Shown: positions 1-6,111 of the stretch, piece by piece
Numbering within the stretch: position 1 is the stretch's first letter
How the letters are laid out: each line of letters starts with the position of its first letter
The notes under the pieces: generated by a model
What the model was told of the DNA's origin: nothing
What the model saw: only the letters and a program-made list of their open reading frames with translations
Databases searched by the model: none
Translations under genes and position numbers: made by a program
Source: Thermodesulfobacteriota bacterium
Lineage (GTDB): Bacteria > Desulfobacterota > DSM-4660 > Desulfatiglandales > Desulfatiglandaceae
NCBI GenBank assembly: GCA_028278625.1
Contig: JANQDY010000187.1
Span: 1 to 17,494, forward strand
Reading direction: 5' to 3'
DNA: 17,494 nt

Positions 1-2
1 TC

Positions 3-99
3 TGAACGCCTTTCTGGCTGCGTCAACTGAACAACTTATTAAAATGGCAGCGTAATTTTCTTGTTTTTTGTTACAGGGTTTTAGGAAATAAGGCACTAA
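3..99. repeat. Terminal inverted repeat, left copy (97 bp)
   Basis: These 97 bases are the exact reverse complement of the last 97 bases of the window; I compared them base by base and found no mismatch. The match stops abruptly at 99/100 on this side. Perfect identity at both extreme ends suggests the end of a multi-copy mobile element at which the assembly broke, or two inverted element copies flanking the region. No transposase is visible because the element body lies outside the window, so the family is not named. Confidence 0.85.
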
Positions 100-420
100 T
101 TCTTATTTCCCTGCGAGTTGCTATAATGCATCGTTAGCAAATATTATCTTCAATCCTGACCAATTTCAGCCCTGTTTTGATTTTTTTATCTTGACACAAG
201 CCGAAGATTTCAGCAACACATAACCCTTTAGCGTCCAATAACCTTGTGCTATTTTCCCCTACCTAAATGACAAACCCTGTGATACCCTGTTTCGGATGAT
301 TGAACGGGCGCCCACGACACACGTGGAGCATTGCCAGTTTGTTAATGAGCGGCTGGCTGCTGTCGTTTTGACACTGTGCGTTATGGAAAGGCCCCGAAAG
401 AAATGTGCGGATGGGATATG
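100..420. other. Stretch without a recognisable gene
   Basis: The bases between the left inverted repeat and the phage remnant are AT-rich at first and show no ORF with a convincing start and ribosome binding site on either strand. I see no terminator or repeat in it. Confidence 0.5.
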
Positions 421-507
421 TTAGATATGGGTATGATGGTTCGTATTACTCCCGCCGTCAGGGACATCTCCGGTTGCGTCGATATTTCCGGCCACATTAA
501 GATCACC
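421..507 (-). pseudogene. C-terminal remnant of a phage baseplate spike protein (gpV/gp45-like)
   Basis: On the minus strand about 28 codons before a TAA stop read GDLNVAGNIDATGDV followed by a Gly/Asn-rich turn and HHTHI. The pattern of alternating short strands (GDLxVxGNIxATGDV) ending in a histidine-rich HxH tip is typical of the C-terminus of contractile-tail baseplate spike proteins, whose histidines bind iron at the tip. Further upstream the frame runs into sequence that does not look like this family and then into the tRNA-Leu terminator, so only the tail is left. It probably marks an old prophage deletion beside the tRNAs. The family call rests on motif recognition only. Confidence 0.5.
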
Positions 508-613
508 TTGACATTGGGCCGATTCGCCCAGTTCCAGGGAGCAATAGGGGGGACCTTGCCATTTTCTTGCCGTAGAAACGGCAAAATAGCGCAAAAAACA
601 ACAAAATTGTAGA

Positions 614-644
614 AATAAAAAGGGGATGCCAAGTTGGCATCCCC
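614..644 (-). terminator. Rho-independent terminator of tRNA-Leu
   Basis: A perfect 10-bp stem (622-631 with 635-644, GGGGATGCCA) closes a 3-base loop and is followed on the minus strand by a run of T (complement of the A-run at 617-621). It lies about 35 bases past the 3' end of tRNA-Leu, in the right orientation. Confidence 0.88.
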
Positions 645-679
645 TGTACTCAAATTGTTGAAATTTGGTTGGTTTTTGA

Positions 680-767
680 TGGTGCCGGAGGTCGGAATCG
701 AACCGACACGGACGCAAGGTCCACTGGATTTTGAGTCCAGCGCGTCTACCAGTTTCACCACTCCGGC
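680..767 (-). tRNA. tRNA-Leu (CAA anticodon, decodes UUG)
   Basis: The minus strand folds as a class II tRNA. The acceptor stem GCCGGAG pairs with CTCCGGC, and the anticodon stem CTGGA/TCCAG encloses the loop CTCAAAA with anticodon CAA. There is a long variable arm, and the T-loop region is GGTTCGATTCC. The gene encodes its own CCA (complement at 680-682) after discriminator A. Total length with CCA is 88 nt. It is transcribed divergently from tRNA-Ala from a good promoter at 831-860, with a strong terminator about 35 bases downstream. Confidence 0.96.
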
Positions 768-830
768 AAATAAAGAAAAGTGCAGGAGGCTTTCGACGAC
801 CCGCACTTACGGAAAATCCTTAATTTAAAA

Positions 831-860
831 ATTATACAAAAATTGTGAAAAGATTGTCAA
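831..860 (-). promoter_or_regulatory. Sigma70-type promoter of tRNA-Leu
   Basis: On the minus strand TTGACA (complement of 855-860) is followed after 18 bases by a perfect TATAAT (complement of 831-836). It points at tRNA-Leu with a leader of roughly 55 bases, which would be removed by RNase P processing. Confidence 0.8.
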
Positions 861-873
861 TATCATATTGACA
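855..873. promoter_or_regulatory. Perfect 19-bp palindrome formed by two divergent -35 boxes
   Basis: TGTCAATAT (855-863), a central C at 864 and ATATTGACA (865-873) form a perfect inverted repeat with 9-bp arms. Its outer hexamers are exactly the TTGACA boxes of the two divergent tRNA promoters. It could be accidental, since two back-to-back TTGACA boxes give six matching pairs for free, but the inner three pairs also match. An operator for a dimeric regulator is possible. Confidence 0.6.
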
Positions 874-897
874 CGCCCAAAGAGTTTCTGCTATGTA
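868..897 (+). promoter_or_regulatory. Promoter of tRNA-Ala
   Basis: A perfect TTGACA at 868-873 is followed after 18 bases by the weak -10 TATGTA at 892-897. Transcription would begin about 5-6 bases before the mature tRNA 5' end at 909. The spacing is the same as in the divergent tRNA-Leu promoter. Confidence 0.65.
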
Positions 898-908
898 AGA
901 GCACCTTT

Positions 909-984
909 GGGGCTGTAGCTCAGATGGGAGAGCGCATGACTGGCAGTCATGAGGTCAGGGGTTCGATCCCCCTCAGCTCCACCA
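909..984 (+). tRNA. tRNA-Ala (GGC anticodon, decodes GCC)
   Basis: The sequence forms a full cloverleaf of 76 nt including an encoded CCA. Acceptor GGGGCTG pairs with CAGCTCC (one G-U), the D-arm contains AGCTCAGATGGGAGAGC, anticodon stem CATGA/TCATG holds loop CTGGCAG with anticodon GGC, and the T-arm is GGGGTTCGATCCCC. It is followed by a terminator at 1001-1026. Its 3' part plus terminator recurs in inverted orientation at 6112-6190, so it has probably served as an integration site. Confidence 0.96.
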
Positions 985-1000
985 ATTAAATCAGTATGTT

Positions 1001-1026
1001 AGGCCATTCTTCGGAATGGCCTTTTT
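1001..1026 (+). terminator. Rho-independent terminator of tRNA-Ala
   Basis: An 8-bp stem (1002-1009 GGCCATTC with 1014-1021) closed by a TTCG tetraloop is followed by TTTTT at 1022-1026. It starts 17 bases past the encoded CCA of tRNA-Ala. Confidence 0.9.
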
Positions 1027-1372
1027 GCTTTTGGGGGCTGTTTGGTACAAGATTGGTACAAGATTGTTGTTCCAAAGCCTCTTTTTTCTCCTGTGCGGCC
1101 ACATTCAAGCGACATTTGTGGAGGGCAGGGGGAGTCATAAAAAACCATTTAGGGAATCCCTTCTCTCAGAAATCGGGGGTGGGGGTGGTTCGGCTTTTCC
1201 ATCTGGGACTCCGTTATGGGTTCCCTATTGGACTCACGTAGAGCCAGCCACATTTCCCGCATGGCATCATTTGACTTTTCCAACCGTTCCTGTCATTTTT
1301 ACACGTCAATCCTGTGAAGGACAACCAGACTTTGATATCAGCCATCGAAAACAATACATGCCCAAACTGTAG
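1027..1372. other. Stretch without a gene downstream of tRNA-Ala
   Basis: I see no supported gene here. At about 1043-1067 there is a short tandem repeat, with TTGGTACAAGA occurring twice in a row. On the minus strand, the codons entering the tRNA from this side read PPKAKRPFRRMA then stop, which has the basic character often seen where an integrase C-terminus runs into a tRNA attachment site. No integrase body remains upstream of it. The region is best described as a decayed integration boundary. Confidence 0.4.
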
Positions 1373-1588
1373 ATCCAAGAAATTGAGAGGCAGACATTTT
1401 TACATGACATAATCACACATAATCGGGTAGCCGGCGCCTGGTTTAATTGGGCCAATGATCGGTGCAATTGTTCTGACTTCAAGACACAGGCCCAGAGTTG
1501 CTATGACCACTGCATGGCCGTTGTGGGAAGGGATGTACGCCGGTTGGATGGGGACAGAGACGGCAGGGTCTGTGAGGGATTGCCCTAG
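1373..1588 (+). pseudogene. Orphan excalibur-domain fragment, no start codon
   Basis: An open frame from just after an in-frame TAG (1370-1372) to the TAG at 1586-1588 ends in a recognisable excalibur domain. It has NCSDFKTQAQ at about 1466-1495, then a short helix and LDGDRDGRVCEGLP. The paired cysteines and the Dx[DN]xDG calcium-binding loop (DGDRDG) are the family hallmarks. Excalibur domains sit at the C-terminus of exported proteins, often with a thermonuclease domain. The frame has no ATG, GTG or TTG, so this is the tail of a lost gene rather than a complete one. Two extra Cys (CYDHC) lie inside the domain. Confidence 0.65.
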
Positions 1589-1650
1589 ATATCAGGGATG
1601 TGCTTATAGTACGCTATAACCATTTTGAAACCAGAAAACGGAGGAAAGAG

Positions 1651-2730
1651 ATGAACAGATATACGTCAAGAACGGTAGGGTTCATTTTGGTTCTTCTGAT
1701 TGCTTTTTCACCTTCCTTGGTATCGGCGGTAAGCATTACTGAGAAAAGTGCCGCGATCGGCAAATTTTGTGTTGCTAGTGGCCCTTATTCCACGGCTATG
1801 GGCTATTTTACTACAGCCAGCGCGATCGAATCCACGGCGATGGGTTACTCCACAATAGCCAGCGGTCCGGCTGCCACAGCCATGGGGTTTTACTCCACCG
1901 CCAGCGGTTTTGGCTCCACAACAATCGGTTATTACGTCACTGCCAGTAATAGTTATTCTACCGTGATTGGAAAAGGTCACGGTAATCCCAGACTCATAAA
2001 CGACATTCCTGCTTCTTTTATGGTTGGATATATGGGCGATTCATCCGATACTACTCCCGAATTGTTTGTAAAAGACGGGGGCGTCGGTATCGGAACCACG
2101 AATCCAAAAGATGATCTTCACGTCGCGGACCATATCCGGGTCGGGGAAGACAGCACTTATCCCAATGTTTACGGAGAAATCAAACACGATGGAGCTGGCA
2201 ACGGTTTTAGAATAAACGCCAATGCTGGAGGCGGAGGATGGGCCGACATCCTTTTGCAGACGAATGGAACAACGAAGGTGTTTGTCGAATCTGCAGGGAA
2301 TGTGGGCATAGGCACAACTAGTCCCGGCTACAAACTCCAGGTAACCGGAAATGCTGCCAAGTCATCTGGAGGAACTTCATGGGTTGTTAGCTCAGATGTG
2401 CGACTGAAAAGCATCCGGGGGAAATACACGCACGGGTTACATGAAATTTTGCGTCTTGAACCGGTGACTTTCCATTATAAAGATGACAACCCCAGAGACC
2501 TTCCAACCGATGAAGAGAATATTGGATTTGTAGCCCAGGAAGTGCAAGAGGTTTTCCCTGAATCCATTAGCGAAGGACCAGACGGCTATCTTGATTTCAA
2601 CATGCACCCGGTCAATGTGGCCGTGGTCAATGCCATAAAGGAACTAAAGGCCGAGAATGACTCTCTGAGAGCCGAAAACGCCATGCTGAAAAAGGAAATT
2701 GAGAGGATCAAGGAAGTATTGGGCATCTAG
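1651..2730 (+). CDS. Exported adhesin-like protein with 14-residue head repeats and C-terminal S74 chaperone
   Basis: The start at 1651 is chosen because GGAGGAAAGAG lies directly upstream and a clean signal peptide follows (residues 1-26, ending VSA); the earlier ATG at 1600 has neither. Residues ~34-117 are six tandem 14-residue repeats of the TAMGYxTxASxxxS type, the left-handed beta-roll repeat of YadA/Hia trimeric adhesin heads. VGIGTT motifs at ~144 and ~219 are typical of tail-fibre-like stalks. From residue 248 (SDVRLK) to ~345 is a peptidase S74/intramolecular chaperone domain, followed by a coiled coil (KAENDSLRAENAMLKKEI). In this family the Ser and the Lys five residues later form the self-cleavage dyad; both are present (S248, K253), so release of the C-terminal ~112 residues is predicted after trimerisation. 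Total 359 aa. No membrane-anchor barrel is seen, so surface attachment is unexplained. Confidence 0.85.
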   Translation: MNRYTSRTVGFILVLLIAFSPSLVSAVSITEKSAAIGKFCVASGPYSTAMGYFTTASAIESTAMGYSTIASGPAATAMGFYSTASGFGSTTIGYYVTASNSYSTVIGKGHGNPRLINDIPASFMVGYMGDSSDTTPELFVKDGGVGIGTTNPKDDLHVADHIRVGEDSTYPNVYGEIKHDGAGNGFRINANAGGGGWADILLQTNGTTKVFVESAGNVGIGTTSPGYKLQVTGNAAKSSGGTSWVVSSDVRLKSIRGKYTHGLHEILRLEPVTFHYKDDNPRDLPTDEENIGFVAQEVQEVFPESISEGPDGYLDFNMHPVNVAVVNAIKELKAENDSLRAENAMLKKEIERIKEVLGI

Positions 2731-2798
2731 CCGTTCTTGGGGTTTGTGAGGGGTTGCCGTAGGAAGGAAATACATTCGCTATTGAAACCGACTTTGAA

Positions 2799-3011
2799 AT
2801 GCCAGAAGAGACATTAGAAGAACGTTTCGAAAAAATAGCGGAGAGAAAAGGATATATCACTTCGCAACAACTCGTAGAAGCCTTAGAGATACAGGTAATT
2901 GAAAATATCAGAGATGGGGAACACCGATTTGTAGGAGAAATTTTGTGTGAAAAAGGTCATATTACCAGGCTCCAAATTAATGACGTTCTTGAGTCTATGG
3001 GAACAGAGTGA
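2799..3011 (+). CDS. Small conserved-looking protein resembling a GspE/MshE N-terminal-type module
   Basis: This is a 70-residue acidic helical protein without signal peptide or membrane segment. It contains GYITSQQLVEALEIQ, then GEILCEKGHIT and a terminal helix QINDVLESMG. The pattern (GxITxxQLxxALxxQ, a linker, then GEILxxxGxIT) resembles the MshEN/GspE N-terminal fold, which in some secretion ATPases binds c-di-GMP. Here it stands alone, and the typical RLGExLVxxG form is altered to RFVGEILCEKG. The ribosome binding site is weak (AGGAAGGAAA lies too far upstream), so the start is uncertain. It follows the adhesin gene by 68 bases in the same direction. Function is unknown. Confidence 0.6.
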   Translation: MPEETLEERFEKIAERKGYITSQQLVEALEIQVIENIRDGEHRFVGEILCEKGHITRLQINDVLESMGTE

Positions 3012-3150
3012 ACCAGAAGACTTCCTGGCGCCTTTGAAACTACCATGAACAATGGCTTAGTCATGGATCATATTTTATGCCCATTCCGTGCATTTGACGG
3101 TATAGAGGCCAAACCGGGAAAGACCCATCGCCCAGGAGAGCAAATACCGT

Positions 3151-3180
3151 TTGATCCATTGAGTTTCATCTTATTATAAT
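3151..3180 (+). promoter_or_regulatory. Candidate sigma70 promoter for the Cache-domain protein
   Basis: TTGATC at 3151-3156 and a perfect TATAAT at 3175-3180 are separated by 18 bases. They lie about 50 bases before the start codon at 3229. Confidence 0.45.
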
Positions 3181-3228
3181 TACATGTCGCATTTTACACA
3201 CTTTTGTATTCTGAAAGGAGATTTCACG

Positions 3229-3795
3229 ATGAAAGACTGTTTTTCTGTTCGTCTAACGGGAAATTACAAACAACTGCAAGTATTTATCATTGCACTCTTC
3301 ATTTTTCTTGGCCCCTTCCTCGGGTGTTCCGACGATGAGGTGAATGCCAACACGAACTGTGAGACTCAGGAGGCGGTGATAGCGGTCCATTGTACTGCCG
3401 TGGGGCTGGGCGCCATCTGCAATGTTCAAGAAAATGCCGAGCAACGCGTTTCCCTAATCCGCAGCTTCATAGACCCCATACGCTTCTATCCGGATAACTC
3501 CGGTTATTTTTATGTCTATGATTATAACTGCGTCAATATCGCCCACGCCACACAGAAGGATTTGGTGGGAAAGAACCTCTACGATTACCAAGATTGCAAA
3601 GGAAAATATGTTATCCGTGAGCTTGCGGCCATGGCCAAGAAGGGCGGAGGTTTCGTCTCCTATCACTGGGTCAAGCCGGGCTCAGAAGGTGAGCAGCTCA
3701 AAATGGGGTATGTGGAACCTATTCCAGGTACAGACTATTTTATCGGGACAGGCGTATACAGCGGCACCCAGACAAAAATGGATACAGAAAAATAG
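3229..3795 (+). CDS. Exported single-Cache-domain protein, probable lipoprotein
   Basis: The start at 3229 has GAAAGGAG eight bases upstream; an ATG at 3184 has no such site. The 188-residue product begins with a long N-region, a hydrophobic helix (FIIALFIFLGPFLGC) and a Cys that makes an imperfect lipobox (FLGC rather than LxGC). Residues ~75-180 match a single Cache_2-type sensor domain: GYFYVYDYN, then DLVGKNLYDYQD, KYVIRELAAMAKKGGGFVSY, and the closing PGTDYFIGTGVYS. Such domains bind small carboxylates or similar ligands, usually as the periplasmic part of chemoreceptors or kinases. Here there is no cytoplasmic signalling domain, so it would be a free-standing binding protein. Extra cysteines are present in both strands of the domain. 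Its ligand cannot be told. Confidence 0.8.
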   Translation: MKDCFSVRLTGNYKQLQVFIIALFIFLGPFLGCSDDEVNANTNCETQEAVIAVHCTAVGLGAICNVQENAEQRVSLIRSFIDPIRFYPDNSGYFYVYDYNCVNIAHATQKDLVGKNLYDYQDCKGKYVIRELAAMAKKGGGFVSYHWVKPGSEGEQLKMGYVEPIPGTDYFIGTGVYSGTQTKMDTEK

Positions 3796-4409
3796 CATCT
3801 AAGGGTTCCGGCTAACGGCTGCCTTTTAATCGCCCTATCTCGTCGGCCTGGCCTCTGAGTGGAGGGGGCGTTGCTCTAAAAAGGGATATGCGAAGCAACC
3901 TGTAAGCTCAACTGTAAGTTTGGCCGGAATTCCGCCCTATGGCTTTGTGAGATAGCCAAGGGCGTACGTTCAACACATTACTCTCATGACATGGGCAACA
4001 TGGAACAACGATTGTTGGCGCTCTCAGAGGTTGACTTTTCTAAGAAGATTGAACATCATTCATTTCTGATGGCCACGAAACGTTTCGGACGTTCCAGCGG
4101 GGGACGCCTTCACAGGTGGTGCATCTGGCGTTGTGGCCTTGCCTTCAGCCTGACTACCGGAAAGGCCCTCCGGGAGAGGTAGCGTTTCACGCTGCGCTCG
4201 CATGGGGGTCGGGGCGGTTCCATCGGGTTGGAGGCAAAAGAAACTGTTTGTCCTGGCCCCAAGCGCTCGGAACGTCTATCCGGTATTATCATAAGACGTG
4301 TCTGATAAGGGGGTCTCCTGACCGGTGGTAGATGAAGGAGATGCGCTCCCTTCCCAGAGCATTTAATCATCCCCAAATAAGCGCCTTTCAAATCCCAAGT
4401 ACCAACAAA
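3796..4409. other. About 600 bases without a recognisable gene
   Basis: ORFs here are short, overlap on both strands and lack ribosome binding sites and family motifs. The sequence is more GC-rich at 4080-4330 than its surroundings. I see no repeat shared with the rest of the window. It is probably decayed coding sequence that I cannot identify. Confidence 0.45.
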
Positions 4410-5097
4410 CTAGTGGGTTTCCACCTTCCCGCCGATTCTGGCGCCGTTCAGTGGCTTGTAGGGGTGTTTTTCGAGAGAATTTACAGGTAGACTTACAGTG
4501 CCTGAAAATACCCAATCTAATGGTCGATCTTGCATGGTTTGATCTTCAATGGGACAGACTTCAGCATGATGGGAAAAACTCAAATTTAACCGACGTCGGT
4601 TATTTAGAATTGTTTCAGCAACATTTCCACAGTTTACCGCCGTCTGATAATTAACCCCGATCCGCTCACAAGCCGCTTTCCCATCACCCCATTTGCAGGC
4701 ATTCCACCAATCACCGAGCCACCACTGACGTGTCTCCATCAGATACCGCCTTCACTTTTTCCGGCGTTCCTTCCTACCGCACCACCTTGGCATCGCGCAC
4801 TGAGCGGCTACTGACGCCCATCATTTTACCGGCTTTGTCGGTTGCTTGTACCTTGGGTTTACCCGTGGTAGGCAAGCTTTCCACAATGTCTGTTTTAAGG
4901 TCCGTCCGCTCTCCTTGCCATACAATGTTGGATAAACTATCTTTTTTGATACTCTTAGCCAGCCATTCGTCTGCCAGTGCCACTCGTCCTTTATCAGTGT
5001 TCGGATTAAATCCATAATTCTGAACCAACAACGCCATTTCTTTGGTGCCTTTGACATTATCGTAAATCCCCAACAGCACTTTTTCCGGTACTACATC
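4410..5097 (-). pseudogene. Decayed ParB/HTH-like gene, copy 1
   Basis: Reading the minus strand from 5097, the frame gives DVVPEKVLLGIYDN and TKEMALLVQNYGFN, then ALADEWLA, and a helix-turn-helix-like KAGKMMGVSSRSVRDAK. At 4774-4776 a TAG sits where an AAG would continue into EGTPEKVKAVSDG, a phrase typical of ParB-like HTH regions. A frameshift near 4740 then joins METRQWWLGDWWNACKWG and NLSFSHHAEV, a motif set found in HTH proteins of mobile elements. So one gene of ~230 codons carries at least a nonsense mutation and a frameshift. The start is not resolved. The related copy 2 at 7084-7389 shares the first ~65 codons and then diverges, so the two were different members of a family or recombined. 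The ParB-like label is inference from motif style. Confidence 0.55.
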
Positions 5098-5345
5098 GCG
5101 GAGTACACATAATACAACCCCCCATTAAGAGGCATGGGAAATTTTTCTTGACGGAACGATATGTTACGCATTACATGAAATAGTTTGTTCTCACCTGACC
5201 TTTAACCTCTACTCAGGGGGTCCGCCAATAGAAAACGTACCATCCTTAGAAAGCAGAACCTGTCCTAAAATGTGACCCCTACCGTCTTCGGCGGTGTAAA
5301 CAGGCTAATGTGAACCATGAACACTTTGTGGAGGGGAGAAATGTA
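4957..5345. repeat. Long direct repeat, copy 1 (pseudogene 5' part plus leader)
   Basis: This segment aligns with 7249-7632 in the same orientation along its whole length, with scattered substitutions and a few small indels. Near-identical blocks include CATAATACAACCCC, TAGAAAACGTACCAT, CCTGTCCTAAAATGTGACC and GTCTTCGGCGGTGTA. The repeat runs from inside the minus-strand ParB-like gene, through the shared upstream region, to a plus-strand ribosome binding site GGAGGGGAGAA and ATG at 5341. In this copy the ATG is followed at once by TAA, so the downstream frame is dead. The same site in copy 2 starts an intact gene. Confidence 0.85.
5148..5176 (+). promoter_or_regulatory. Candidate promoter within direct repeat copy 1
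   Basis: TTGACG at 5148-5153 is followed after 17 bases by TTACAT at 5171-5176. The equivalent position of repeat copy 2 (near 7440) also keeps a CTTGAC box. The -10 is poor, so this is tentative. Confidence 0.25.
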
Positions 5346-5411
5346 AGGATAGCCCGACGTGGCCGAAACGCAGTGTTTGCTTGAATCCCATCAACCGCCA
5401 AGGAGGATATC

Positions 5412-5826
5412 ATGAGAAGAATGCTACACATCCCTGTCTGCATGGTACTGTTTTCCTTTTCAGTGCTGTTGTCACTGCCCATTAGCGCTACGGCTGAAGG
5501 CGACGGCGCCTGGGCACGACTGCTTCCCCTGGATACACATTCGTGGTTGAAGAAGACCTGCACAAGAACGTGAAGCACATGTCCATGACCGTGCTTAAGC
5601 CGGGTTACGTTGGTGGCGAAACCTACTGGGGCCGGCATCAGATTCGGAGGCGAGTACGTACCAGCTTACGCCCCTGAATGAAGGGGTTGACATGACGGTA
5701 ACCTGCCAATTCAACGGCACCACCGAAGGCTTTGCCTCTCCGGATACCATGATGGATTTCGATGAGTACTTCCGCTTTATCAGCGCCGAGGCAATCCGCG
5801 AACGGGAGAAACAGTTTCTGGATTAA
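5412..5826 (+). pseudogene. Frameshifted exported protein, possibly SRPBCC-like
   Basis: A strong ribosome binding site (AAGGAGGATATC) precedes ATG 5412 and a textbook signal peptide (MRRMLHIPVCMVLFSFSVLL to SATA). After ~35 codons the frame breaks. The second frame gives GYTFVVEEDLHKNVKHMS and GYVGGETYWG, and a third frame, entered near 5640, gives TYQLTPLNEGVDMTVTCQF through EREKQFLD and stop at 5824-5826. Reassembled, the product is ~137 residues: a signal peptide plus a small beta-rich domain whose YxLTPxxxGVxMTVTxxF strand resembles the last strands of polyketide-cyclase/SRPBCC proteins. That family name is a guess. Two lesions in ~400 bases make it a pseudogene unless they are sequencing errors. 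It lies just behind direct repeat copy 1. Confidence 0.6.
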
Positions 5827-5837
5827 GCTGATAAACT

Positions 5838-5866
5838 AGCCCCCCGTGAAGCCGCGGGGTTATCTA
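5838..5866 (+). terminator. Hairpin after the frameshifted gene
   Basis: CCCCGTG (5842-5848) can pair with CGCGGGG (5853-5859, one G-T pair) around a 4-base loop, followed by TTATCT. It sits 16 bases after the stop at 5826. The T-run is weak, so it may be a terminator or the end hairpin of a lost small transposable element. Confidence 0.4.
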
Positions 5867-5941
5867 TGGAGACATTGGAGACTTTGGTTTTTCAATGTCT
5901 CCACAGAAATCCTATTGAAAATATTGAGAATGGAGACATTG
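5867..5941. repeat. Three copies of TGGAGACATTG, two forming a perfect hairpin
   Basis: TGGAGACATTG occurs at 5867-5877, inverted at 5893-5903, and direct again at 5931-5941. The first two can form an 11-bp perfect stem with a 15-base loop. There is no gene in this stretch, so an operator, a transposon end or a terminator remain possible. Confidence 0.6.
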
Positions 5942-6111
5942 TTTGCCGTATAGTTTCGAAAAGAACGGTGGAAATGCGAGCACGATGGATGGGCAGTCGG
6001 ATACCTTTTTGAGGATGTGGAGAAGAAAGCCGGTTCCCGGTATGGGTGCGGGTTTTTCGCCTCAAATGGCCGTTAGAATCAAAGAAAGTGTACAAGGAGA
6101 GGACAAAAACA

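Noticed and set aside
381..806. Minus-strand open frame of 141 codons across the tRNA-Leu region
   Set aside because: It reads straight through the tRNA gene and its terminator; it is a tRNA read-through artefact.
778..808. Hairpin with 6-bp stem AAGTGC/GCACTT in the tRNA-Leu leader followed by T-rich sequence on the minus strand
   Set aside because: The stem is short and the loop long and poorly paired; a terminator here would block tRNA-Leu from its good promoter. It may be just leader structure.
4110..4391. Minus-strand open frame of 93 codons in the gene-poor stretch
   Set aside because: It overlaps a plus-strand frame of similar length, has no ribosome binding site and an Arg/Pro-rich composition typical of a GC-rich non-coding shadow.
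5095..5135. Shared frameshift at the start of both ParB-like copies (GLYYV then a shifted DVVPEK)
   Set aside because: Both copies show the same apparent two-base offset, which is better explained by the true start lying after this point than by identical mutations; not claimed as a lesion.
5867..5941. CRISPR-like array from the repeated TGGAGACATTG
   Set aside because: Only three 11-base copies, one inverted, with unequal spacing; no cas genes.
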